In this document: positions 47,866 to 56,543 of the stretch, piece by piece
How the letters are laid out: each line of letters begins with the position of its first letter
Numbering within the stretch: position 1 is the stretch's first letter
From: Chalciporus piperatus
Lineage: Eukaryota; Basidiomycota; Agaricomycetes; Boletales; Boletaceae
Length of the DNA stretch: 56,543 nt
NCBI GenBank assembly: GCA_038093975.1
Contig: JBBPTG010000162.1
Span: 1 to 56,543, forward strand
Direction: 5' to 3'
Notes under the pieces: generated by a model
Database searches by the model: none
Told to the model about the DNA's origin: nothing
The model's input: only the letters and a program-made list of their open reading frames with translations
Program-made: the position numbers and the translations under genes

Positions 47866-48513
47866 CTGCTTGAGCTCGAGTGACGCTCGCACGGACAGCC
47901 ATTGAATCGGAATTGTCAACGCGACCCTGTTTGTTAAGCACCCAGAGACGCAGCCCAGTGAAGTTCGGCTGGCACCACACTGGATTGAACATTCCCTTGA
48001 CAACTAACCAATGAAAGGGGGTATTCAAGTTGCCAGTACCCTAACGCCGTGATGAAATGCAGATATGCATCGGATCACCAGAGCCCGGCGCCCTGGCATT
48101 GCACAGCTATCGAGGGCCATGGAAATCGCAGAAGCCAGACACGTGTGTTGAAGTCCAGTTGGACTGTTGCCACTGCCAGTGAAAAGGTTGGGAGAACACC
48201 GCTTCCTGAAACCGGAAGATCCCGAGGCAGTCTGGACTCTGAAGATCTGAAGCTTCAAACGGAATCGATGTCGCGGCTGTGAAGAGGACGACTCGGATTG
48301 TTTACCATGTGAATGGACGATCATAACAGACTCTCTTCTTGTCTGCACCTTTGTCTCTCTCTACCTGTGATTACGATTATTGATAACTTCTGCTGTTCAA
48401 TATCTGCACCACGGCGAGAAGAGAGTCACGGAAAAAATATTTGTCTTTTCACCAAGGCACAGGTGACTGGTGCCGACCGTGACTCCAGGCTGCCTGCCCA
48501 ATCTCGTTCTGGA

Positions 48514-50370
48514 TCATGCGGTAACAGCAAGGTTGGTAGCGTCTAGCTGCTCTTCGACAGCGTCGCGTTCAGAGTTCTATGCAACATAAGAAGGTCGAAC
48601 GTGCAAGTGAACGACAACTCACCTCCTCGCTCGACTCCTCTAACACGCAGCTCATCGTCGCACAATCTATTTCATCACGCGCTTCACAGATGTTCACCGT
48701 GTGATGTTGATTCCAACCTCGCAGAGCGAGGCAATAGTGAGTTCCCCCACCGCCCAATGGACCTATGATAACGTTGTGCGTTGGAACTTGTGAAGTAAGT
48801 CTCAGAACTACGGTATCCCGACTGTATTCAACCTACCGATGTACACCAGCTTATGCCCCGTATACGGTTGGCAAATTTTGGCTGCGTTGCGATACAACAT
48901 CTTATGCGTGATGGATTCGAGCGGTTCCTTCGCGGGATGGAGTTTCGCACCGAGGGCAGTGACCCGTCGGCCTTGCGTCATCAAAAAGGTCCATTGAGGA
49001 CGATTGGCAGACGCAGACGTGGAAGCCTCGGGAAGACTCTCGAGAACGAGTTTGTGCCGAGTAAAGTGTAAGTTGAGGTGGTGGTGAATCACTGGCGCTG
49101 CAGGCTCGTTGTCCTCGGCGGCACATTCGACGGTGAAACAGAGGTTGAGGGCTTGGAGCTGCTCGATGAGGTGATCTACCTTGGCCAGCGTAGTGGCCCT
49201 GAAGTCCTTGAAGCGATCGCCACTATCAGTAGGACCGATCGTCCCATATGGCTGGAATGGCGAATAGGTTAACCGATCAAGGTTGTATGGTATCGCATGA
49301 GAGGGCTCACGGGCTCCGGGTGGATAATGACTAGATATTTCCGATGTACAAGGACTGGGGCTCGGCGCCGAGTTCCTCCACGCACAGGCGGCGATCTAGG
49401 CCCAACACTGGTACGGCGCTGACCAGTTGGGAGCTGCACAAACGCTGGAACCAAAGTAGCAAAAATTGCTATGATTAGGCTTCCTCCAATGACGATGGGA
49501 GCATATACCTGGTCCGTGATCAGACTCGTTGTGCTCACAGGCACATCCGACGCGCTAAAGGAACATCCCGTTATCTGTGACTTTTCGGAGGTGACCTTTC
49601 AACAATTAACGTACACCATGCATTGGTAGATAACTGGTGCAACGGCAAAGCCGACACGGCGTCCCAAGTGAAGACATTGTGGGTTTGGTCGTCTGTGGAG
49701 GAGAAAGCATGAAGATCGATGGGATAGATGCCTGACACTGTTCACTGGCCCGTGCGCACTCAGGGCAGCATCATCGACTCGGAGGCTAGCTTCTCTAAAA
49801 GCGAAAGGAAGTTTCTGACGCCATATGGCGAGAGATGGCGAGGTTCTTTGATTTGATTGAAAGGCCGAGAACCTCTTGGAGAAGCCTTTTGTGTTTTGCA
49901 AGTATAAGAGGCGTCCCCTACTGAATAGTAGACTGCTCCAGCTCCACTCCGCAGAGGGGATTGTAGGGAGGATCACTTCCCTTGGGTTTGGCTGGTGCAT
50001 CTACTTATCGGCGGCGATACGTATGCGGTTTCCATGGAAGAGAGTGGATGAAACGTGTAATTTGTCTGGAAAGTGCAAAAGAGAACTTCATGTTGATCAA
50101 CGACCAAGCCGGAAGACGTCAGCTTGAACTTACCTCCGGGCCGGATCGTGAATTCGTGCCGTCTCAAATTTACCGCAACCTCTAGGAGGTCTGTATGATG
50201 CCAATCCGTCGAGCCAGAGGATTGGCCTTCTGCGTACTTACGGCCACTCGACGATGGCAGTGATCGATGATCCTCACCTTTGCGCCTTCAAGTTGTTCTG
50301 CTCCGGATGTATATATGAGGTGGCGTCTCATTATGTAAATAGACACGGAAGAAGACCGATGTAGATCCAT
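48514..50370 (-). CDS. Single-pass membrane protein of unknown family
   Basis: Not recognised. Splicing by eye gives a protein-like chain: MDLHRSSSVSIYIMRRHLIY and GAEQLEGAK, then VEVAVNLRRHEFTIRPG, DKLHVSSTLFHGNRIRIAAD, KGFSKRFSAFQSNQRTSPSL, NVFTWDAVSALPLHQLSTNA and SDVPVSTTSLITDQ. One transmembrane segment follows (YAPIVIGGSLIIAIFATLVP). Beyond it lie a basic Arg/Pro stretch and a folded-looking domain: RFKDFRATTLAKVDHLIEQL, LNLHFTRHKLVLESLPE, KMLYRNAAKICQPYTGHKLV, GGGGTHYCLALRGWNQHH, ending ERDAVEEQLDATNLAVTA. One junction near 49600 could not be put in frame, so either an exon is misjudged or there is a frameshift. The layout (outer domain, one TM, inner domain) is receptor-like, but that is inference. 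Start and exon count are uncertain. Confidence 0.5.
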
Positions 50371-51057
50371 GGGGCAGTGCAGGTCGGTCCTGGTCAATTG
50401 TTGCATGCATCACGATTGAGCTGCGAAGCGGATGGAGGTGATGGTTTTATTTGAGTACTTACGGGGACAGACAAGCCATGAGCTACCTTAGGCCTTAGGG
50501 CTGACTAGGACTCGGAAGTTGGAACAATCCTCTTCGCTTACCGCGTATCACAAGAGAGCGCTCAGCGGCGCGCCAAGTGTAGACGCCTTCACTTGTTCCA
50601 TAAATTGAACACCACCTTGTAAGGGGAAATTTCATTATACCTTTCCGAGCCAGATGTCAGGCCCAAACGAATATTATGCTGTTGTGTGCGTCTGTCTATT
50701 ATTAGAAAGGTGTAGGCTCAGAATTTCCCTCTGCCTATAGAGGGTGATTCAGGCTGGCGTTAGGGAGAGAACTGCGTCAGCCTAATCCTTTCCGCTGGGC
50801 TGATCCTGGGGATATCAATGGATCGTAGGAACTTGAATAAATGGGCCGGCGGCCCCGGTCAATATCCTTTTTTGCTACGCTCGCCAAGCGATATAACGTT
50901 ATTTTGTAGGTGAGTCGACATCGATGAATGGTCCTTGACAACCCGAGGAACCGGCGGCATTACGATTGTAGAATTGTGACGTACGCCCCACTCGCATACA
51001 TAACCTGAGCACGCCCGGCGCGAGTACTGTATCCTTTGATCTTCTCTCTCATCTCAC
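50371..51057. other. Interval without a supported gene
   Basis: It separates the divergent membrane-protein gene (-) and the orphan gene at 51058 (+). No recognisable coding segment, tRNA or repeat was found here. Confidence 0.45.
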
Positions 51058-51478
51058 ATGGACGACGTTAAGGTGTGTAAGTGGCTCTGGTATCGTCTTA
51101 TCGGTGCTCAACAATATTTGCATATAGCCACGGTCCTCTGTCGAACTGTATCCTCTACCTTCGCCCGACGCGGACCTCGTTCACCGCGCCAACGCCATAG
51201 AACGATCTCTGGTTTATGGCTTTGACACTACGCCGGAATTCCTGATGAGCTATGCTGCGAAAAATGCGGATCCTAACCGTCAAAGATTTCGGGATTGCGG
51301 ACCATCACAGCTTCACCAGTGTCTTTCTGCTGTAGAAGCATTGAAGAAGAATACGCACGACTGGAGTATCAGGTGCAGAGTTACTCATGACGGCTTGATG
51401 ATCCTTACCTTCACTCCTCGCTCTGGAGGTGAGCTTGGGAAGATAGTGGGTAAAGAACCACGATGGTGGATATGTTGA
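51058..51478 (+). CDS. Orphan two-exon protein
   Basis: Predicted 121 aa: exon 1, 51058-51072 (MDDVK), joined in phase through a GTGTGT...tatag intron to exon 2, 51128-51478 (PRSSVELYPLPSPDADLVHR ... GKEPRWWIC). The composition is globular, with one predicted helix around EFLMSYAAKNADPNRQR and beta-like stretches near the end. No family is recognised. The clean splice and ATG at the end of a pyrimidine-rich leader (cttctctctcatctcac) favour a real gene; there is no supporting neighbour. Confidence 0.5.
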
Positions 51479-52001
51479 CTAGTATGTGCATGTCTCCCTG
51501 TTTCTGGGTGCGCATGAATGTCTCTGATAGTGTCTATTCTAGTTTTCTGTGATATTGTTTGACGGAGTGTAATGGTGTACGAGGTATCTGGGCGTCACCC
51601 CCTTGTAGTGTAGTCACGGTGATAAGATAATTCGAATGCCATGGACTAGTTCAGATTCTTCAAAAGTAATCCTTTGCTTCCCAATAGAGCCAAACGACTG
51701 TCTTCCGCTATCGAGGGTCTGGGTTGGGAAGACTACCCTCTGCTAGATGTCAAAGGACTTTGACCACGTCACAGGGATAAGTGTTGAAACTGATCATTGA
51801 AGCCACCAGAAAGTTTCGTCGGCTTCCAATCGATTGAAATGCGATGCCAGACAGTCAGTCCAGTCAGACTAATTGTTAAACGCACAAAGGCGACGCCGGC
51901 TCGTTTGTTTAAGTACTGCTTCAAGGACTGCTCGGTTTAGCATGTAAGGGAGGATGACCAATACAATCATAAGATTTGTGGAGGTGGAAATCGTGCAATA
52001 A

Positions 52002-52038
52002 CTGGTCTTTGTGCATGCAAGATATGCATAAAGACCAG
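52002..52038. repeat. Short inverted repeat (15-bp arms)
   Basis: Arms CTGGTCTTTGTGCAT (52002-52016) and ATGCATAAAGACCAG (52024-52038) pair with one mismatch around a 7-base loop. It could be a hairpin, a transposon end remnant or chance. Confidence 0.8.
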
Positions 52039-52323
52039 CTGCTGCACAAACAAAGTCTCACGGCGAAGGCCTGGGCTCTAGTAAGCCCTGTATATTGCGA
52101 GGTGGAGGCGTCGATACTGTTGGTGACTGTAGCTCTTAGTATTACGTCTTGATGGAAGCACTTACGGTCTGATGATGGCCTTGGCCCAGTGGCCTCGGTC
52201 GCGCCACATTTGAGGGGGCTAGTAGGTCACGGTGGGTCGCTGGGTGGCCCAGTGTATGCGCGTAGGCCCCACTCGCCTTTTGCCCTCTAGCGCTCTGTCC
52301 AGAAGTTCTAAGTTGCTGGGGGA

Positions 52324-52393
52324 GCGTCTCCAGAGAGTCTCTGAAATTAACCGGAAATTGCCGAGTTTGCTTTTGGAGATTCTCTGGAGACGC
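52324..52393. repeat. Perfect 13-bp inverted repeat in a TCTCCAGA-rich cluster
   Basis: GCGTCTCCAGAGA (52324-52336) and TCTCTGGAGACGC (52381-52393) are exact reverse complements separated by 44 nt. At least five further partial copies of tctccag or tctggaga occur up to 52530. Confidence 0.85.
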
Positions 52394-52728
52394 GAGGGCG
52401 TATAAGTTGTTGGTGGAGAGTCGCTGGGGAATCTCCAGGGAATCTCCAGCAGCTTTTGTTGCTATCTCTGGAGAGGCTTGCTTGTTTGTCTCTGGAGATT
52501 TTCGGAGACTCGCTTGTGTCTCCCATGTTTCTCCAGCGACAACTTGGATCCTGTAGTTCTCACGGTGGTTTGATATAACCTCGAACTTGACCAATGCCCT
52601 CCAGTCGCTCACTGCTGCTCCCATCATCCACGCTGCCGCTGGGGGTGCATCTCTGTTAACGAAAGCTTGTCGCCACCTCGCCCGTTCTCAACAGAACGCC
52701 CCGGAAAGCCGCTACCTCCTACCCAACG

Positions 52729-53607
52729 ATGCTGCCGGACGTACCATCTACACCCAGCAGCGCCTTCGAGGCCCTTGGCTCAATCCCAGCTGATAAGCTC
52801 TCAGACCTCAACAAGGTCATTCGTTTTGTACGATTTTCTTGCTTCGCGCTACCAGCGATCCGCCACGAAATGCGCGACATCACGCACCCTCCTCTCACAC
52901 TTCCTACCTCGGTGGAGGCCATCCTCGTCGGTACCACAGGAATGGACCTTGATTCTGTTAGGCATGGGTGGTTGTTGCTCAAACGCCTCATCTGGTCCAG
53001 CCAAGGGCTCTCACCGAGCTCAGAGGAGGTGGAGATGTTTAACTTGCATGGCCTTCATCACGGAGTTGGTAAGTTCAAGTCGTTGCCCTTGTTCGCTGTA
53101 CGATGCTGATTAATTGAAGCCTTTGGCGACCTCTACCCCCCTACTCGTGTCTGTCTCACCGAGGGCTGTCCCAGCCAACGGGGCTGCAATAGCATTGCGA
53201 CGCTATCTGATCCAGTCAAGTATCAAGCAGCTCGTTTCACCCTTGGCTTTGGGGTGCTTCCTGTTCACTCCACGTCCACCTACTGTCGTCGTAAGTATCC
53301 TTTCATACGCTGCCTACGCTGCTAATGCAACTTCAGACTGCCACCGACGTTACCATTACAACTACATGGTACACAAGGATGGTGACTCCCGCATATACTA
53401 CGGCGGCGTACCAGACGTAGTGCAAGCTGCTACCCACTTCTTCATCGATAGTCAGGTGCTAGAGATGTTTGCAAATGCAAAGGTCTTCGGATGGTATGTT
53501 TTTGAGTCGAAGGTTGATTCTTTTAACTTGACTCTTCTTGGAGGTTGTCGAGCCTAAACTGTGCACGAATATACAACGTCTCCATTTGTTACGCTTGTGC
53601 CGGGTAG
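52729..53607 (+). pseudogene. CxC5-like KDZ-transposon-associated gene, cut by an LTR
   Basis: Cysteine-cluster protein of the type associated with KDZ (Kyakuja-Dileera-Zisupton) transposases of basidiomycetes. Exons 52729-53068, 53120-53290, 53337-53493 and from 53544, all in phase. Marks: DLYPPTRVCLTEGCPSQRG, RFTLGFGVLPVHSTSTYCRH, CHRRYHYNYMVHK, RIYYGGVPDVVQAATHFFID and FGWLSSLNCARIYN. These fit the family order of CxxxxC cluster, TSxYCRxCxxRY, xYYxGxP and SAxNCARIYN. Directly after NCARIYNVSI the sequence becomes the LTR at 53587, and the frame ends in LTR-derived TAG (53605-53607). The start at 52729 (MLPDVPSTPSSAFEALGSIP) is plausible. The rest of the KDZ element would lie right of this window, beyond the retrotransposon. 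Confidence 0.75.
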
Positions 53608-54054
53608 GTCAAAGCGTAGACACAAAAGCCTAGTCAAAGCAAGGGTTTCAAAGGTAGCCTAACGATGGGATGTCCACGTTAAGGCCTAGCGTCCGTTCAA
53701 GAGTGGGACGGTGACTCTCAGAGGGTTCACAGGAAGCAAGGAATGACCAAGCTAGATTGCGTAGGTCTAAGTTAAGGTTACAGGAGAAACTCGAGGGTTT
53801 ATATAAGTAGAGAAACGAGTTAAGGGCAGGCATGGAACCGGTTGGAATGTGTAAGAACAAGCTATGACGAATAGGAATGAGTCATGCTTGGTAAGAGTAC
53901 GAGTCAGCGATGACGAAGTATGGAATGTGAAAGAACATCGAAGAACATCCGCTGACTAAAGCAAGCAAGAAATAAGAGGCCTAGGCAGGACTCGAACCAG
54001 CGACTAGGACTTAGTACAAGGTAATGAGAAAGGAAAGAATGAATGATCGTAACA
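53587..54054 (-). mobile_element. 3' LTR of a Ty3/gypsy retrotransposon (468 bp)
   Basis: Bounded by TGTTACG (53587) and CGTAACA (ending 54054), a perfect 7-bp terminal inverted repeat with TG...CA ends. In the minus orientation it starts 46 bp after the last ORF, preceded by a short G-run (tacggggg) that would be the polypurine tract. A TATA box (CTTATATAAA, 53798-53807 on -) lies about 250 bp inside, as expected for U3. The partner LTR and target-site duplication are outside the window; the candidate left duplication is ccatt (53582-53586). Confidence 0.82.
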
Positions 54055-54099
54055 TTACCCCCGTATTAGAATCAAGTCATCGACGAAGATAAAAACTAG

Positions 54100-55266
54100 T
54101 CAAATGTTTAACCCGTAATGTCCAGGAGAACCGGTCATGTTTGCATATCCGACATCGTCGGTCGGATCATCTCCATCATAGAGAGTGGCGTCGTCGTCGT
54201 CGCGTGAATAAGTCTCACCCGAGATACGGGTATAGAGTGGAGGGGGGCGTCGAGCAGCTCGATTGGTATTCGTTGATCGGCGGGAACGGGAAGAGGGCGC
54301 AACAGGTGGCGTGGTTGTATGTCTCTGCCCACGCCTAAGTGGGCAACGACCTTGAATGTGACCGGGTGCCCAGCGGAAGCACGTGGGACACTGGTATACG
54401 GGACAGTGGATACGTATATGGCCCAGTCTGTGACATACGAAGCAGGCGTCATGGTACTGGGGATGTGAGGTGGATAGAGGTATGGTGCCAGTCCGTTGTC
54501 GTTGCGAGGTAATATGGTTGCGTTCTGCACGAAAGAACACTGCTTCTTCTTCATCGTTCAAAGGGGAGCTAGATGCGGAAGGTGTCGACGAGGGGAGAGA
54601 CGAGGTAGAAACTCCGATGACAGGGATGGGGGATTGAGCCGCAGAGGCGGACTCTCTGAGGTAACGGTCTAGATCGTCCAGAAACTCCGGCATCCGTAGC
54701 TCGTAGAGAGCAATGCTGAGGTTGGTAATTAAATCACCGTGGATATTGCGGATGGAAGCAGCTTCTGAATGAGCTTGGTGAACCGTCGTCAGGGAAGGAG
54801 GAAGATTGGCGAGACGGGATGCTTGCAGGTAGGCGCGGTAAAGGGCGAAGAGGGGTGACCCCAGATCAAGGTGGGCTCCGATGGGTACCGAGAGTCGTGA
54901 GTCTAGCAAGAATTGGGACATGCGATCCATAACGGCATTATCCATCAACTCGTCGCGAAGACGATGGGCGGTGAGTGGTAGTTCAATGGGTAGGGCTCTG
55001 ACCGTGGGAGTAGCGGCAATATGCGTGGGGGCGTCTAGGTCTTCCTGCAAGATCGGCCATCCAGCGGAGTTTAATGGGAGACCGGTGGTATTCCATCCAG
55101 CCTCAGCGACGGTTGGGCTAGGGGGTTCTGGAGAGGAGGGACGAGTGGGTTGAATAGGTAGAGAACGAATAGGTAAGCCAGGGGGGTAAGTAGGAGAGGA
55201 AGAAGAACGGGACAGAGAAGAGATGGAAGACATAGTAGAGGACGAAGGGGTGGTAGGAGCGGACAT
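54100..55266 (-). CDS. Retrotransposon extra ORF with two zinc knuckles (gag-like)
   Basis: 388 aa, intronless. The N-terminus is Ser/Pro-rich (MSAPTTPSSSTMSSISSLSR), followed by a helical region at about residues 95-210 (HRLRDELMDNAVMDRMSQFL; ELRMPEFLDDLDRYLRESA). Two zinc-binding knuckles come next: C275-x2-C-x4-H-x4-C288 (CFVCHRLGHIRIHC) and C293-x2-C-x6-H-x4-C308. The tail is basic, then acidic (RDDDDATLYDGDDPTDD). CCHC knuckles are typical of Gag nucleocapsid, yet this ORF lies after the integrase. Its ATG is four bases past the pol stop (TAA GACC ATG), suggesting termination-reinitiation. Whether it replaces or supplements an upstream gag cannot be seen, because the 5' half of the element is outside the window. 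Confidence 0.8.
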   Translation of the reverse strand: MSAPTTPSSSTMSSISSLSRSSSSPTYPPGLPIRSLPIQPTRPSSPEPPSPTVAEAGWNTTGLPLNSAGWPILQEDLDAPTHIAATPTVRALPIELPLTAHRLRDELMDNAVMDRMSQFLLDSRLSVPIGAHLDLGSPLFALYRAYLQASRLANLPPSLTTVHQAHSEAASIRNIHGDLITNLSIALYELRMPEFLDDLDRYLRESASAAQSPIPVIGVSTSSLPSSTPSASSSPLNDEEEAVFFRAERNHITSQRQRTGTIPLSTSHPQYHDACFVCHRLGHIRIHCPVYQCPTCFRWAPGHIQGRCPLRRGQRHTTTPPVAPSSRSRRSTNTNRAARRPPPLYTRISGETYSRDDDDATLYDGDDPTDDVGYANMTGSPGHYGLNI

Positions 55267-55270
55267 GGTC

Positions 55271-56543
55271 TTAGCGGCGGGTTTTGCGTCTGACAGAAGA
55301 TGGGGATCTTGGGGAAGAGGGGAAGGCGGACGGGTGAGCTTTTTTATAGTTTTCTAGGACTTCTGTGGCGTGGGTAAGGTCTGCTTCTTTAAGCCAGCGG
55401 TCTTCATCAGAAGAATATCCTTTCCAGCGGACTAGGTACGAGTGGCGCCCGGAAGAACCTCGGTGACGGAGAATTCTTTCAATTTCGTATTCCTCTTCGC
55501 CTTCTATTAGGTCAGGCGGTGGAGCGGGAAAGTTCGGTCCGTGGACGGGGTTTTCGCGATAGGGCGATAACAGAGAAGCATGGAACACGGGGTGAATTTT
55601 CCACGTCTGTGGGAGACGGAGTCTGTAGGATAGCGGAGATAGGACTTGGGTGATGGTAAAGGGTCCTTCCCGTTTTGGGGCGAACTTTGGGGAAGTCAGG
55701 GATCGTTTGAGGTTCCTCGCTTCCAGCCAGACTTTGTCTCCTTTGGCGAACGGTTTGAACTTCTGTCGAGTTCGTGCAGCCATCACTTGTCTGGCGAGTT
55801 CGTGTGAGGCGAGTGCTTCGTCTCTGGCAGCGATGAGAGAGTGGAGACGAAGTTCGACAGCGGGTAATGCGGAATCGGCGATCACCGCAGGAAGAGGACG
55901 GGGTTCATATCCCATCATGAGGTAGAACGGGGATTTGCCGGTGACAGAGTGGGGCCGATGATTGTGTGCAAATTCTGCGTGGGAAATGGAATCAGCCCAG
56001 GATATGGGGTTATCTCCGCAATAGATTCGAAGGTAAGTCTCAACTTCCTGGTTGACGCGTTCAGTTTCTCCATCAGACTGGGGATGATAGGCGGTGGAAA
56101 GGGAAAGGTCATATCCGAGGATTCGTCCTAGTTCACGAGCGAATTCGGATGCGAATTGTGGTCCTCTGTCACTGATGATTTTGTCGTAAAGACCGAATCT
56201 TAAGTAGACTTTGTGGAAAAAGAGGGAAGCGATCCCTTCGGCCGTGACGGTTTTCTTGGTAGGGCAAAGAATTACTCCCTTTGTAAGCCCGTGGTCGACC
56301 ACGACCAACAGAGAATCAAAGCCATTGGAAATGGGTAGGTCGGTGATGAGATCACAGGACACTTGTTGGAATGGTTTAGAACTCTTTGAGGGTATTGGCA
56401 TCAGAGGAGGGGTGGTTGGATGTGTGTTTGCCTTATTCTGTTGGCAGGTTGCGCATCCTTCTACGTATTTGCGAACGAATTGGGCAAGTCCGGGCCACCA
56501 AAACTCAGCGGCGACTAATTGCCGAGTCTTGAGATAGCCAGGG
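55271..56543 (-). CDS. Ty3/gypsy Pol polyprotein, integrase plus chromodomain (5' partial)
   Basis: Continuous frame from the window edge to TAA at 55271-55273. In order: part of the integrase zinc-binding domain (WWPGLAQFVRKYVEGCATCQ), the DDE core with D in VSCDLITDLP, D in ISDRGPQFASE and E in SDGETERVNQEVE, then a GPF/Y-type module (KFAPKREGPFTITQVLSPLS, WKIHPVFHASLLSPY) and a chromodomain (YEIERILRHRG, YLVRWKGYSSDEDRWLKE). Chromodomains target such chromoviral integrases to marked chromatin. The frame has no internal stops or frameshifts, so the element looks young. Protease, reverse transcriptase and RNase H must lie beyond 56543. Confidence 0.93.
   Translation of the reverse strand, partial: PGYLKTRQLVAAEFWWPGLAQFVRKYVEGCATCQQNKANTHPTTPPLMPIPSKSSKPFQQVSCDLITDLPISNGFDSLLVVVDHGLTKGVILCPTKKTVTAEGIASLFFHKVYLRFGLYDKIISDRGPQFASEFARELGRILGYDLSLSTAYHPQSDGETERVNQEVETYLRIYCGDNPISWADSISHAEFAHNHRPHSVTGKSPFYLMMGYEPRPLPAVIADSALPAVELRLHSLIAARDEALASHELARQVMAARTRQKFKPFAKGDKVWLEARNLKRSLTSPKFAPKREGPFTITQVLSPLSYRLRLPQTWKIHPVFHASLLSPYRENPVHGPNFPAPPPDLIEGEEEYEIERILRHRGSSGRHSYLVRWKGYSSDEDRWLKEADLTHATEVLENYKKAHPSAFPSSPRSPSSVRRKTRR

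Larger units (their letters stand above)
51479..52728. other. Gene-poor interval with inverted repeats, upstream of the CxC5 gene
   Basis: It holds a 15-bp-arm hairpin at 52002-52038 and a cluster of TCTCCAGA/TCTGGAGA motifs at 52320-52530. A minus-strand open frame (52142-52627) spans the cluster, but its S-P-E/S-L-E repeats come from the DNA repeats. Nothing else was seen. Confidence 0.5.
53587..56543 (-). mobile_element. Ty3/gypsy chromovirus, 3' half
   Basis: Composite of the 3' LTR, the zinc-knuckle ORF and pol, all on the minus strand. It is inserted into the CxC5-like gene. Intact frames and clean LTR ends suggest a recent insertion. It continues past the right window edge. Confidence 0.85.

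Noticed and set aside
52142..52627. 161-residue minus-strand frame with S-P-E / S-L-E repeats
   Set aside because: The repeats come directly from the TCTCCAGA/TCTGGAGA DNA motif cluster, and it overlaps the start region of the CxC5 gene in antisense. I treat the DNA repeat as the real signal.
53970..54010. Possible tRNA gene in the LTR
   Set aside because: Only a B-box/T-arm-like segment is present; there is no A-box, anticodon arm or pairing acceptor stem. Kept only as a curiosity in the findings.
1..56543. CRISPR arrays, rRNA genes or bacterial-type operons
   Set aside because: No regularly spaced repeats, no rRNA-like sequence and no Shine-Dalgarno-linked gene clusters; all recognised chromosomal genes have spliceosomal introns.

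Overview
This window looks like nuclear DNA of a filamentous basidiomycete, most likely an Agaricomycete. Protein-coding genes are densely packed on both strands and broken by many short (about 45-70 nt) GT-AG introns. The accessory content fits that lineage: a fungal laccase, a GH88 hydrolase, F-box families, a KDZ-transposon-associated CxC5 gene and a chromodomain Ty3/gypsy retrotransposon. No rRNA, convincing tRNA, CRISPR or prokaryotic operon was seen.

Left end (1-7.1 kb): a rearranged block. A complete LCP5/neuroguidin gene (2734-3963, +) lies between two outward-pointing copies of an F-box gene. The left copy (566-2258, -) is broken by a 50-bp tandem duplication; the right copy (4070-5700, +) is intact. 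Beyond each F-box copy lies a small fragment of LCP5 coding sequence, so the block probably arose by duplication plus inversion. A decayed HET/heterokaryon-incompatibility-like relic follows (6.06-7.05 kb).

Centre (7.2-42.2 kb): mostly conserved, intact genes. In order: GH88 unsaturated glucuronyl hydrolase (+), a multi-pass membrane protein (+), TATA-binding protein (+), cytosolic tryptophanyl-tRNA synthetase (+), a LOG-family phosphoribohydrolase (-), a PI-PLC-X-like protein (-), the checkpoint clamp subunit RAD1 (+), pyruvate dehydrogenase X component PDX1 (-), the NuA4 scaffold EAF1/VID21 (+), a coiled-coil protein (+), CCR4-NOT scaffold NOT1 (+) and a prolyl-oligopeptidase-like esterase (-). 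PDX1 and EAF1 start head to head 257 bp apart. TBP and EAF1 set up Pol II transcription and chromatin, and NOT1 and LCP5 act in mRNA turnover and rRNA processing, but this is housekeeping proximity and not a visible pathway.

Right part (42.2-52.6 kb): sparser. It holds TMA7, a 63-residue protein split into five tiny exons including a 9-nt microexon, followed by a truncated NUC1/endonuclease G relic and decayed F-box/LRR-like pieces. Then come a canonical laccase (-), an unrecognised single-TM protein (-) and a short orphan gene (+).

Right end (52.7-56.5 kb): nested mobile DNA. A CxC5 gene of the KDZ transposon family is cut by the 468-bp LTR of a Ty3/gypsy element on the minus strand. That element carries an integrase plus chromodomain and, four bases after the pol stop codon, an additional ORF with two zinc knuckles. 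Its 5' half lies outside the window.
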